Positions 24,666 through 32,413 of a DNA stretch of 45,170 nt are shown one piece after another. Below the pieces are notes generated by a model, which was not told the origin of the DNA, made no database searches, and saw only the letters and a program-made list of their open reading frames with translations. The DNA is from Pseudofrankia coriaricola (GTDB lineage: Bacteria; Actinomycetota; Actinomycetes; Frankiales; Frankiaceae). The translations under genes were made by a program, and so were the position numbers. Position 1 is the stretch's first letter. The number at the start of each line of letters is the position of its first letter. The stretch is taken from contig NZ_MBLO01000247.1 of the NCBI RefSeq assembly GCF_001854805.1, positions 1 to 45,170 on the forward strand, in the 5' to 3' direction.

Positions 24666-25602
24666 GGACGTGCGCGTGCGGGACCTCCGTTACTTCTTGG
24701 CGGTCGCCGAGGAACAGAGCTTCACTCGGGCGGCGAGCCAGCGGCTGTACATCTCGCAGCCGGCGTTGAGCAAGCAGATCCGCCAGCTGGAGCAGTCGTT
24801 GGGGACCGTCCTGTTCGATCGGGACCGGCGGACGGTCCGGCTGACTCCGGCCGGAGAGGCCCTGCTGCTGTATGCCCGGCGGCTCACTGAGGACTGGGAG
24901 GCGGCGCGGCTCGCGGTGTCGGAGGCGTCAGCCCTGGCCGGGACGACGGTGCGGGTCGGATTTCAGATGCGGATCGGTCGCGGGCTCATCCCAGCCGTCA
25001 CGGCGCGGATGCGACAGCGGCTTCCCGGCTGGAAGCTGATGTTCCGCCAGGTCTCGTGGGCCGATCCCACAGTTGGCCTGGCCCATGGCGAGGTGGACGT
25101 CGCGATCGCCTGGCTGCCGGTGCCCGACACCGGCGCGCTTTCCTGGCGGGTCGTGGCGCGCGAGGACATCTGGGTCGCACTTGCGCCACGACACCGCCTC
25201 GCCGGACTGCCGACGGTGCCCTTCGCCGATCTGGTCGACGAGCCCTTCATCGCGCTGCCGAGGACGGCCGGCGCCCAGCGGGACTTCTGGCTCGGGGCGG
25301 CGGCCCGGCAGTCCCCGGCCGTCATTACCGGGGAGGCCGAGACCGCCGAGGAGTCGTTCGAAGCGGTCGCCTCCGGACTGGGGATCACCTTGCTCTCCGC
25401 CGGCAACGCCGAGATCTACCACCGCGACGACGTCGTCTGCCGGCCGGTCAACGGGCTGCCGCCCAGCGAGCTGGCCGTCGTCTGGCGCACGGTCGACACC
25501 CGACCGTTCGTCGACGTCTTCGCCGACACCTGCCGCGCCTGCGCCCGTCCCGCGGCCGTGGCCGGTCAGGTGGGCGAGCCGGAACCCTGCGCAGGACCGT
25601 GA
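24664..25602 (+). CDS. LysR family transcriptional regulator
   Basis: 312 aa from the ATG at 24664 (MDVRVRDLRYFLAVAEEQ); an ATG at 24658 is in frame. The winged HTH at 1-62 has FTRAASQRLYISQPALSKQ. The effector-binding domain occupies about 90-290 with DVAIAWLPVPDTGALSW and the late ASGLGITLLSAGNAEIY. No Shine-Dalgarno is visible because the operator occupies that place, so leaderless translation is possible. Its divergent partner is truncated, so its present target may be only itself or genes elsewhere. Confidence 0.92.
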   Translation: MDVRVRDLRYFLAVAEEQSFTRAASQRLYISQPALSKQIRQLEQSLGTVLFDRDRRTVRLTPAGEALLLYARRLTEDWEAARLAVSEASALAGTTVRVGFQMRIGRGLIPAVTARMRQRLPGWKLMFRQVSWADPTVGLAHGEVDVAIAWLPVPDTGALSWRVVAREDIWVALAPRHRLAGLPTVPFADLVDEPFIALPRTAGAQRDFWLGAAARQSPAVITGEAETAEESFEAVASGLGITLLSAGNAEIYHRDDVVCRPVNGLPPSELAVVWRTVDTRPFVDVFADTCRACARPAAVAGQVGEPEPCAGP

Positions 25603-25647
25603 CACCGATGGTGAGGTTCCCCGCGCACTCCGTCCTGGGCTGCGGCC

Positions 25648-26016
25648 CTAGGAGAGAGGGCCAGGTCGTGGGGACGGAGCCGGCGAGGTGTCCCGGCTCG
25701 AGGAGGCGATGAGGTCGACCGCCAGGGCACAGATCCACACGGCGACGGTGAGAGCGAGCACCCGCTCGAAGAGACCCTCCTGGGAACCAGGCGCGTACGG
25801 GCCCTGGGACGCCGTGAGGATCAGTGGCACCGAGCCGAGGATTCGAACGATGAGCATCACCGGTCGGAGGTGCCGCCATCGTGGAATTTCCCGCGTACGT
25901 CGCCAGAGGGGGAACGGCGTGACTGCCAGTACGGCGATGAGCAGGCCGGAGGCGATGGTGTCGGTGAGTCCTCCGGCGCTGTACAGATGTTGGTGAACAG
26001 GGCAGGCGCTGCCAGC
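25648..26016 (-). pseudogene. DUF998-like membrane protein, C-terminal remnant
   Basis: Without a start codon, the frame downstream of the LLM stop reads HQHLYSAGGLTDTIASGLLI, then AVLAVTPFPLWRRTRE, RILGSVPLILTASQG and GLFERVLALTVAVWICALAVDLI, ending at 25648. Three hydrophobic segments and the GLFERVLAL end resemble DUF998-type integral membrane proteins. The N-terminal half is missing. The family match is moderate; an unrelated small membrane protein translated from an internal GTG at 25860 (70 aa) is the alternative. Confidence 0.5.
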
Positions 26017-26034
26017 GAGGCGGCAGGGGAGCGG

Positions 26035-27003
26035 CTATCTACCTGTGGGCGCGTGCTCCGCTGCCGCCCGGCAGGCGGGGATCAGCGCGCCGATCCGCTC
26101 CAGCTGGTCACGCTGGGAGCGCAGGTCCAGGGCACCCAGGCGGGTGACGATGTGGCGCGCGCCGCCGGCAACGTACCTGGCCAGGCCCTCGAGCACCTGG
26201 TCAGCGGAGCCGGTGACCACCGCCTGGATCTTTTCCAACTCCGCCAGCGGCATCCCGTAGGTGGCCCGCGCGTAGTCGTCCAGGGTCCGGCGGCCGCTCT
26301 CGACGTCCTCGTCGATCCGTACCGAGACGAACAGCGCGGGTGTGATGTCCTCGGCGGCACGGCCGGCGTCGGCCGCCGCCGCGCGGACATCCCGCAGCCC
26401 GGACGCGTAGTCGGCCGGGTCCGGCGGATAGGGCAGCCACCCGTCGTACATCTGGCCGGCGCGGGCTAGCGCGGCCGGGGTCGCGCCGCCGAGCCAGATC
26501 GGCGGGCCGCCTGCCTGGAACGGCCTGGTCGCGGGCGGGAGGTCGTCGAACCTGAGGATTTCGCCGTGGAAGGAGTTGGCGCCGTTCCACAGCGCCCGCC
26601 ACAACGCGACCGTCTCGTCCAGCCGGGCGAAGCGCCGTCCCCACGGCACCTCGGACAGGGTGTAGAACGGTCGCCCGAAACGGCCGGGGAAGCCCGCCCC
26701 CACGGCCACCGTGAGCCGCCCGCTGGACAGCAGGTCGATCGACGCCAGGGACTGTGCGGCCTGGATCGGCCTGCGAAGGAACGGCAGCAGCGCGCCTGTT
26801 CCCAGGGTCACGGTCTCGGTCGCCGGGGCGAGCGCGGCCAGCATCGTCAGCGCCTCGATGCGCGGGCTGATCAGGGAGTCGTTGACGAAGAGCGAGGAGA
26901 ATCCCAGGCGTTCGGCCTGGCGGCCGAAGGCGACGAGTTCTCGAGGGTCGCCGTCCGCGCCCCACTGGGCGGCCCCGGTCGGAAGCAGCACACCGATGTC
27001 CAT
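26035..27003 (-). CDS. LLM class oxidoreductase
   Basis: 322 aa from the ATG at 27003 (MDIGVLLPTGAAQWGA). It has the luciferase-like TIM barrel: LVAFGRQAERLGFSSLFVNDS at 25-45, then TVTLGTGALLPFLRRPIQAAQ and SIDLLSSGRLTVAVGAGFPG. It probably uses F420 or flavin. No Shine-Dalgarno is seen. The leader is nearly identical to that of the LLM stub at 20285-20337, including operator-like motif copy 3 at 35 bases upstream. Expression is therefore probably tied to the XRE gene at 20422. Confidence 0.9.
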   Translation of the reverse strand: MDIGVLLPTGAAQWGADGDPRELVAFGRQAERLGFSSLFVNDSLISPRIEALTMLAALAPATETVTLGTGALLPFLRRPIQAAQSLASIDLLSSGRLTVAVGAGFPGRFGRPFYTLSEVPWGRRFARLDETVALWRALWNGANSFHGEILRFDDLPPATRPFQAGGPPIWLGGATPAALARAGQMYDGWLPYPPDPADYASGLRDVRAAAADAGRAAEDITPALFVSVRIDEDVESGRRTLDDYARATYGMPLAELEKIQAVVTGSADQVLEGLARYVAGGARHIVTRLGALDLRSQRDQLERIGALIPACRAAAEHAPTGR

Positions 27004-27034
27004 GCGGCTGATGCTCACGACCGGCGCGGACAGC

Positions 27035-27055
27035 GACAATTCCTGCCAGGGAATG
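27035..27055. promoter_or_regulatory. Operator-like motif, copy 3
   Basis: CGACAATTCC-N6-GGAATGG (half-sites 27039-27043 and 27050-27054), 35 bases before the LLM start. The same distance separates copy 1 from the LLM stub. On the minus strand the motif ends in TTGTCG, a possible -35 box. Confidence 0.65.
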
Positions 27056-27172
27056 GTCGGGCACCGCCGCCGGCGTGGGCCACTGTTTTTCGCGCTGGTG
27101 GCCGCCGCGGGGTCAATCGGGGGGTGCACCACCCGAACCAGACCTGTCGGACCCATCAGGCATGGTGGCGGT

Positions 27173-28060
27173 ATGCCCACCTCCGCCCACGAGACGCCGC
27201 TCGAGCTGCTCCGGCTCGACCCGTCCCTGCCCGACTGGGTGCAGAACGAACTGCTTGGCGACGACGCCCCCGCCTTCGACCATGCGCGGCTGTTCGACCC
27301 GAACGTCCGCCCGCGGACCTATCAGGCGGACGCGATGGTGCTGTACTGCGGACCGGACGACATGCCGCTGCGCGCCGCCGTCTATGAGGTCCAACGCGGC
27401 CGGGACCCGGACAAGCTTGGAACCTGGAAGCTGTATGTCGGTCATATGGAGACCGAGTTCCGCGTCAAGGCCTCCCTGGTGGTCTTCGTCCCCGACAGGG
27501 CGGTGGCTGACTGGTACCGCGACCAAGTCGCCCGGGACACCCGCAGCGGAGCGTGGTTGCGGCCGTGGTTCTTCACCGCCGAGGACGTCCCGCCCATCGT
27601 CGACGAGGAACTGGGAGCGGCCCGACCGGCGCGGGTGCTGTTCTCCGCGATGTGCCACCTCGACGACCCCGCTGTCGAGAAGATGTACCCCGCACTGCTA
27701 GCCGCGCTGGTGACGTTGGAACCAAGGGCGAAGATCTTTTACCATAACGTGACCGTGGGCAGTCTGCCCGAACCGGCCCGGGCCCGATGGGAGGCGTTTG
27801 TCATGACCACGGCTGTCGGCAAGCGGTACAACGACGAGATGCTCAACGAGGCCGACGCTCGCGGCGAGGCTCGCGGCGAGGCTCGCGGCGAGGCTCGCGG
27901 CGAGGCGAGGTCCGTGCTGCTGGTTCTGGAGAGCCGCGCCGTGCCGGTGCCCGACGCGATCCGCGAGCGGATCCTGGCCTGCGCCGACACGGACCAGCTG
28001 GACCTGTGGCTCCGTCGTGCGGTCACGGCGACCACCGTTGAGGACGTCATCCGGGGCTAA
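27173..28060 (+). CDS. Rpn/PD-(D/E)XK-like protein
   Basis: 295 aa from the ATG at 27173 (MPTSAHETPLELLRLDP); the ORF is open upstream but that part is unrelated. Residues about 45-100 show the nuclease-like core: TYQADAMVLYCG supplies the Asp and AAVYEVQRGRDPDK the E-x-Q of the PD-(D/E)xK variant seen in Rpn/YhgA-like and related actinobacterial proteins. A flexible ARGE repeat (residues about 229-244) precedes a helical C-terminus, as in other members with RE-rich repeats. Function in this lineage is not established. A hairpin follows the stop. Confidence 0.75.
   Translation: MPTSAHETPLELLRLDPSLPDWVQNELLGDDAPAFDHARLFDPNVRPRTYQADAMVLYCGPDDMPLRAAVYEVQRGRDPDKLGTWKLYVGHMETEFRVKASLVVFVPDRAVADWYRDQVARDTRSGAWLRPWFFTAEDVPPIVDEELGAARPARVLFSAMCHLDDPAVEKMYPALLAALVTLEPRAKIFYHNVTVGSLPEPARARWEAFVMTTAVGKRYNDEMLNEADARGEARGEARGEARGEARSVLLVLESRAVPVPDAIRERILACADTDQLDLWLRRAVTATTVEDVIRG
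27857..27904. repeat. 12-bp coding tandem repeat, 4 copies
   Basis: GCTCGCGGCGAG repeats exactly four times and encodes ARGE x4. Copy number can change without breaking the frame, giving a length-variable linker. Confidence 0.9.
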
Positions 28061-28071
28061 CCGGGAGATAT

Positions 28072-28104
28072 GGCTCGGATATCCGAGGTGCGGATATCCG
28101 AGCC
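28072..28104 (+). terminator. Perfect 14-bp stem hairpin
   Basis: GGCTCGGATATCCG - AGGTG - CGGATATCCGAGCC, 12 bases after the stop of the Rpn-like gene. Each arm also contains the self-complementary CGGATATCCG, so two dimer-type sites are present. Probable terminator; an operator is the alternative. Confidence 0.6.
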
Positions 28105-28868
28105 GAGGTAAGGCGACCACGGGCGATGCCCGACCCGTGGACACCGCGCCGACCAGCCGACGCTGCCATGAGCGGGGTTGCCTGGTGCTGGCGACGGTCG
28201 CGCGGCCGGCGGCGTGCGGGACCGGGCGATGTTGAACATCGCCATGCTCGCCTCCTGGACGAGGCCGAGGCTCTCGACGCGAGCGCGGTCACGCGAATGA
28301 ACGCGCCGTGAGTTCCAGTGCCGGGCGGTGACCTCGCGACGGCGTATCCACGGGTACCGAGATCGTTTGCCCGTGGCGCTCCCGGTCGGTGGCTCCGTGG
28401 GCGAGACCGCCGACGGTTGCGCATCTCCTTCGCCGCCCAATGTCACAGCCCGCCTGGGATTGGGGCGTCGGCGTCGGCGTGGGCGTCGCGCGTCGTTACG
28501 ACCAGGCTCCCTGTCTCCGCCGGCAGCAGCCGCCCCAGGCCAGCTCTGGCGATTCGTTCGCCCGCTGGTAGGCCGAGTCCGGAAGAGCCCCGCCAGCGCC
28601 GCCTACCTGGTGCCCGACTGATCGCCGCGTCATCGGCTGCCCGCGTCGTCGGTTGATCGAGGGCGAGGGATCGGTGTGATCCATGGCGGCTCGGCCCACA
28701 TCGGTGGGCGGGCATCGACGAGTCCTTTGAGTAGCGTCTCGGTTGCCCACGGTCAGTGCCGCCGTCGCGGACGCCAGGCCCGCCTGACAGGCGACCCCAA
28801 GGCTAGCGGGATAGAAGGGTACAAACGGCCAGTAAGTGGGCAGTCCGACAGTTCTGAGGGGAGTGCGG
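28105..28868. other. Gene-poor spacer
   Basis: No gene is recognised in about 760 bases. A minus-strand frame near 28230-28330 reads RARVESLGLVQEASMAMFNIARSR, which looks protein-like, but it has no start context or family. It may be part of a decayed gene. A short GGCGTC-type microrepeat lies near 28466-28490. The promoter of the acyltransferase must lie at the right end. Confidence 0.45.
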
Positions 28869-30341
28869 ATGGCGGAGCACGGACACGACTCGGAACGCGG
28901 GCAGCGCCGCGTGAACGCGGTGGCGCGCAGCCGCCCGGCGGCCGAGGACACCCGGGCGGGGACCCTGCTGGCCGGCCCGGCGCCGCCGCGGCTGCCCGGC
29001 CAGTCGAGGCTGCCCCACCAGTCGCGCCCGGGCCTCCAGCCAGCCGGTCCGACCAGCCCAGCCGGCCCCCGTGGGCAGGCCGTTCGGACAGCCGGAGCCC
29101 GCGAGCGGGGCGGCGTCAGGACTGGCGGTTACAACCCCGCGCTGGACGGCATCCGGGCGCTCGCGGTGCTCTGCGTGCTCGTGTTCCACATGGACTCGCT
29201 GCCCGGCGGCTACCTGGGCGTCGACGTGTTCTTCGTGCTCAGCGGATTCCTGATCACCGGACAGCTGCTGACCGAACGGGACCGGACCGGCGGGGTGTCC
29301 CTCGCGCGGTTCTACGTCCGGCGCGCCTACCGGCTGATGCCCGCGTTCTGGCTCCTGGCCCTCGTGGGCGTCACGGTGGTCGTGCTCCTGGGCATCGGCA
29401 CGGCGGGCGAGCGGTCCGAGTTTCTCCACAGCCTGGCCGCTTCGATGCTGTATGTGAACGACTACTCCCAGGTGGTGAGCCAGAGCACGGGGGCCGGCTG
29501 GCTTGGGCACACCTGGTCGCTGTCGCTGGAGGAGCAGTTCTATCTGCTCTGGCCGCTGGCGCTGCTCGCCCTGTGCCGCCGGCCGCGGCTCGCCCGCCGG
29601 CTGCCCATGGTCCTGCTGGGCGGGGTGGCCGCCGTCATGGTGTGGCGCGACGTTCTGATCGCGTTCGGAGCGTCCGGTACACGGACGTACTTCGCGCTGG
29701 ACACCCGCGCGGACGCGCTGCTGGTCGGCTGCGCGCTGGCCGCCTGGCTGCGAGCGGCCCGGCGCGGCGTGGACGGGGAGGGCGGCGCGGTCGCGGTGCT
29801 CGCGTGGCAGCGTCGCCTTGACCGCGTCAGGACCGTCCTGCCCGTGGTCGGCCCGGCCGCGCTCGTGCTGCTGGCCGTGGCGACGGTGACCGCGCCGAAC
29901 GGCTGGGGCCCACGGCCGACTTCGCTGTCCTACGGCGGCTACACCGTCGTCGCGCTGCTTGCCGGCGCCGTCATCCTCGCGGTGGAGCAGGGGACGACGG
30001 CGAGCTGGCTGTTCCGCGCCCTCGCCGCGCGGCCGCTGGCCTGGCTCGGCCGGATTTCCTACGGTTTCTATCTCTGGCACTTTCCGGTGGTCGCCCACTG
30101 GGGCGACGACCTGACCGGCGCACTCGGCCGGTGGCCGGCGATCCTGGTCGTCGGCGCCATCTCGGTGGCACTCGCGGCCGCGTCGTACTACCTGCTCGAA
30201 CGGCCCGTTCAGCGCCGCCCCGCGGGACGGCGGCGGCCACCCAGCGTGAGTCCGCATCGCCGCCCGGCCGCGCCGGCGGCTGTCGCGGGCACCCGCGACA
30301 GCGATCGGTCGCCGGAGGCAAGGGTCCGCGAGGCCTGCTGA
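28869..30341 (+). CDS. Acyltransferase 3 (OafA/YrhL-like) membrane protein
   Basis: 490 aa from the ATG at 28869 with GAGGGGAG spaced 5 bases. A hydrophilic Pro/Arg-rich N-terminal tail of about 85 residues precedes about ten transmembrane helices. Family motifs are present: LDGIRALAVLCVLVFHMD with the conserved His, GGYLGVDVFFVLSGFLIT, SLSLEEQFYLLWP, and late LGRISYGFYLWHFPV. Such proteins move acetyl or succinyl groups onto cell-surface glycans, lipids or secondary metabolites. No SGNH hydrolase domain is fused. The acceptor is unknown. The gene stands alone and is followed by a strong hairpin. Confidence 0.92.
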   Translation: MAEHGHDSERGQRRVNAVARSRPAAEDTRAGTLLAGPAPPRLPGQSRLPHQSRPGLQPAGPTSPAGPRGQAVRTAGARERGGVRTGGYNPALDGIRALAVLCVLVFHMDSLPGGYLGVDVFFVLSGFLITGQLLTERDRTGGVSLARFYVRRAYRLMPAFWLLALVGVTVVVLLGIGTAGERSEFLHSLAASMLYVNDYSQVVSQSTGAGWLGHTWSLSLEEQFYLLWPLALLALCRRPRLARRLPMVLLGGVAAVMVWRDVLIAFGASGTRTYFALDTRADALLVGCALAAWLRAARRGVDGEGGAVAVLAWQRRLDRVRTVLPVVGPAALVLLAVATVTAPNGWGPRPTSLSYGGYTVVALLAGAVILAVEQGTTASWLFRALAARPLAWLGRISYGFYLWHFPVVAHWGDDLTGALGRWPAILVVGAISVALAAASYYLLERPVQRRPAGRRRPPSVSPHRRPAAPAAVAGTRDSDRSPEARVREAC

Positions 30342-30398
30342 GACCGGAGCCTCGCGGCGCGGGCCTGGTCCCGCCGCGCCGCGCTCGTCGGTCTCAGC
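30337..30398 (+). terminator. Compound hairpin overlapping the stop codon
   Basis: Outer arms GCTGAGACCG (30337-30346) and CGGTCTCAGC (30389-30398) enclose an inner pair GCGGCGCGG and CCGCGCCGC. The left arm contains the acyltransferase TGA. This is a likely terminator, usable for both strands. Confidence 0.7.
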
Positions 30399-30520
30399 GG
30401 AGCGTCGCGCCGATTCCGGGGCTTCCGCCGTTCGTGCCGGTGCCGGGACGCGCGACATCAGTTCCCGGACGACGTCAGCCGATGACGGTGATGTGGCGTG
30501 TCGGCCGACACCTGTGCGTG

Positions 30521-31423
30521 TCAGTGGACATTGGCGGCACGCGGGTCGGGGACGCCGACGGGGTTGGGCCACATCAGCAGTGTGGCCGCGGCCTGGGCGA
30601 CCGGGGCCAGCAGCGCGGCGGCGCGGTCGACGGCGGCAGGGCCGAGCGCGTCCCAGGCCGGGCTCGCGAGGCGATCCGTCGTCGCCTCCAGATCGCGGGC
30701 GGCGGCCAGCGCGGCCTCGGTCGGCGCGCCGGCGGCCGGGGTCCCTCTCGGATCGGCGATCTGAGAGGTCGTCAGCCAGCCGCGAGCCCGCAGCCGGTCG
30801 GCCGCGGCGTCCCACTCGTCGTCGGTCCAGCCGCGGATCTGCTGGTAGAAGGCGCGGTCGGTGCCGCCCATGCTGACGCGCCAGACGAGGCTCTCGGGGC
30901 CGTCGAGACCGGCGGTGACCAGGGCGGCGACGTGCCCGTCGCCGCGGTGCTCCCGCAGGATGGTGGCGGCGTGCCAGATGGCGCCGAGTGGGTCGTCGGG
31001 CCAGGGCAGCGCGGCGTTCGCGGCGCCGAGCACCCGGCCGGCGACGGGCGTCCGGTCGACCGTGGACCGCAGCAGCGCGGCCAGCTCCGCGAGGTCGTCC
31101 GCGCCGGTCCCGGCGACCAGCGGGCTGAGCGCAGCGCGGGCGCCGTCGAGCCGGACGGCCAGCGCCTTCTCCGGGGAGATCCGGGTCCAGACGTCCGGCA
31201 GCGCCCTGGCGACCATGGCGGGCGCGAACCCGAAGAAGGCGCCGACGACCGGCCCCGCCTCGACCGGCCCCAGCGGTGCCGTCCGGCCGGCGAAGTACCC
31301 GCGCCAGTAGCCCCGCAGCCCGGCGTCCTCCCACGCCGCCAGGCTGGCTGGCGCGAAGTAGGTGACGGCGTGCACCGGCTCGAACAGCCGCCACATCCGT
31401 TGAGCCACGTTTGTCTCGACCAT
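30521..31423 (-). CDS. SCO6745 family protein
   Basis: 300 aa from the ATG at 31423 (MVETNVAQRMWRLFEPVHAVTYF). It matches the SCO6745/SalK-like family: the N-terminal motif (W/L)RLFEPVHAVTYF(A/S)P, the RGYWRGYFAGR segment, the GFAPAMVARALPD stretch and the late GWTDDEWDAAADRLRARGWL are all family-typical. The last resembles a winged-helix half. Some members sit in polyketide clusters, but biochemical function is not established. It diverges from the Clp-N gene. Confidence 0.85.
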   Translation of the reverse strand: MVETNVAQRMWRLFEPVHAVTYFAPASLAAWEDAGLRGYWRGYFAGRTAPLGPVEAGPVVGAFFGFAPAMVARALPDVWTRISPEKALAVRLDGARAALSPLVAGTGADDLAELAALLRSTVDRTPVAGRVLGAANAALPWPDDPLGAIWHAATILREHRGDGHVAALVTAGLDGPESLVWRVSMGGTDRAFYQQIRGWTDDEWDAAADRLRARGWLTTSQIADPRGTPAAGAPTEAALAAARDLEATTDRLASPAWDALGPAAVDRAAALLAPVAQAAATLLMWPNPVGVPDPRAANVH

Positions 31424-31564
31424 GACCACACACAATTCCGCTCATCGACCGAGGTCAAGCCCAGCTGGGCTCTCCCAGGAGGTTCCGCTGAGAACCGGGT
31501 GTCACCCAGCTGTTCCTGCGCCTCATTGACCACGCCAGCGCCGTCTGGCGTGACGATCTAACCT

Positions 31565-31591
31565 GGAACGGGGGGAATACGGATACGTCTA
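31565..31591 (+). promoter_or_regulatory. Possible ECF-sigma promoter
   Basis: GGAAC (31565-31569), 16 bases, then CGTCTA (31586-31591) resembles actinobacterial extracytoplasmic-function sigma promoters. Transcription would begin only a few bases before the ATG at 31603. A stress-inducible promoter would fit a Clp-N protein. Confidence 0.4.
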
Positions 31592-31602
31592 GGGGACCGC
31601 CG

Positions 31603-32325
31603 ATGTTCGAGAGATTCACCGACAGTGCCCGGCGTGCCGTCGTCCTCGCGCAGGAGGAGTCAAAGGCGCTCGGCCACGACAGGATCGGCACGGAGCACCT
31701 GCTGCTCGGCCTGGTGCACGAGGAGGCCGGGCCCGGGGGCGTCGCCCTGGCCTCGTTCGGCCTGACACTGGCCGACGCCCGGGCCGCGGTCGAGGCGGTC
31801 GTCGGAGTGACCGAGCCCGCGTCGATGACGCACATCCCGTTCACCCCCCGCGCGAAGCACGTCCTGGAGACCTCGCTGCGTGAGTCCCTGCTGCTCAGCC
31901 ACACCTACGTCGACTCCGGGCACCTCCTGCTCGGGCTGCTGGCCGAGCGCTCGGGTGTCGCCGCCGAGGTCCTCTACCGCGTCGGCATCGACCTCGAGGA
32001 GGCCCGCCGCCGCGCTCTCGACGCCATCGTCGCCGCGCCGGCGGAAGTGGCGCCGGCCCCGGCAACCATCACGCCACAGTCCGTCTTGGCCGAGGCCAAC
32101 ATGAAGGCGCGGAGGATCGCCGCACAGCTCAACCAGGCGAGGGCGGCGAAGGACGCCGCCCTCGACGCCGGCGACTTCGCCGGCGCGACCGCGATGCGCG
32201 AACGGGAGAAGGCCCTGCTCGCGGAACGCGCCCGACTGGTCGTCAGTTTCGGGCCCGACGGTCAGCCGACCGTGGGCCCCAGGCCTGACAGCCGGGTCCC
32301 ACCGCCGTCCGATCCGCCTCAGTAG
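31603..32325 (+). CDS. Stand-alone Clp N-domain protein with UVR-like motif
   Basis: 240 aa. Two Clp repeat (Clp_N) motifs: residues 1-70 with FTDSARRAVVLAQEESKALGHDRIGTEHLLLGL, and 75-140 with FTPRAKHVLETSLRESLLLSHTYVDSGHLLLGLL. Residues about 165-210 resemble the UVR/linker coiled coil of ClpC (KARRIAAQLNQARAAKDAALDAGDF). There is no AAA+ domain, so it cannot unfold proteins alone. By analogy with ClpC N-domains it may bind adaptors or substrates and modulate ClpC1P. The proline-rich tail is probably disordered. Confidence 0.88.
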   Translation: MFERFTDSARRAVVLAQEESKALGHDRIGTEHLLLGLVHEEAGPGGVALASFGLTLADARAAVEAVVGVTEPASMTHIPFTPRAKHVLETSLRESLLLSHTYVDSGHLLLGLLAERSGVAAEVLYRVGIDLEEARRRALDAIVAAPAEVAPAPATITPQSVLAEANMKARRIAAQLNQARAAKDAALDAGDFAGATAMREREKALLAERARLVVSFGPDGQPTVGPRPDSRVPPPSDPPQ

Positions 32326-32413
32326 CTTGCATGAGCCCCGCGCGAGAGTCGTGCCCGAGCTCTGCGCGCGGTGAGGACCTGTCGTCCCGGTGACGGCCGC
32401 GCGGTGACCGTGC

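Noticed and set aside
27857-27904. Repeat array considered as a CRISPR or iteron array
   Set aside because: The 12-bp units are contiguous, without spacers, and lie in frame in a protein-coding gene.
28803-31445. Very long minus-strand ORF (880 codons) opposite the acyltransferase and SCO6745 genes
   Set aside because: Its product is Arg/Gly/Pro-rich shadow sequence. The same DNA encodes a clear acyltransferase on the plus strand and a SCO6745 protein in another minus frame.
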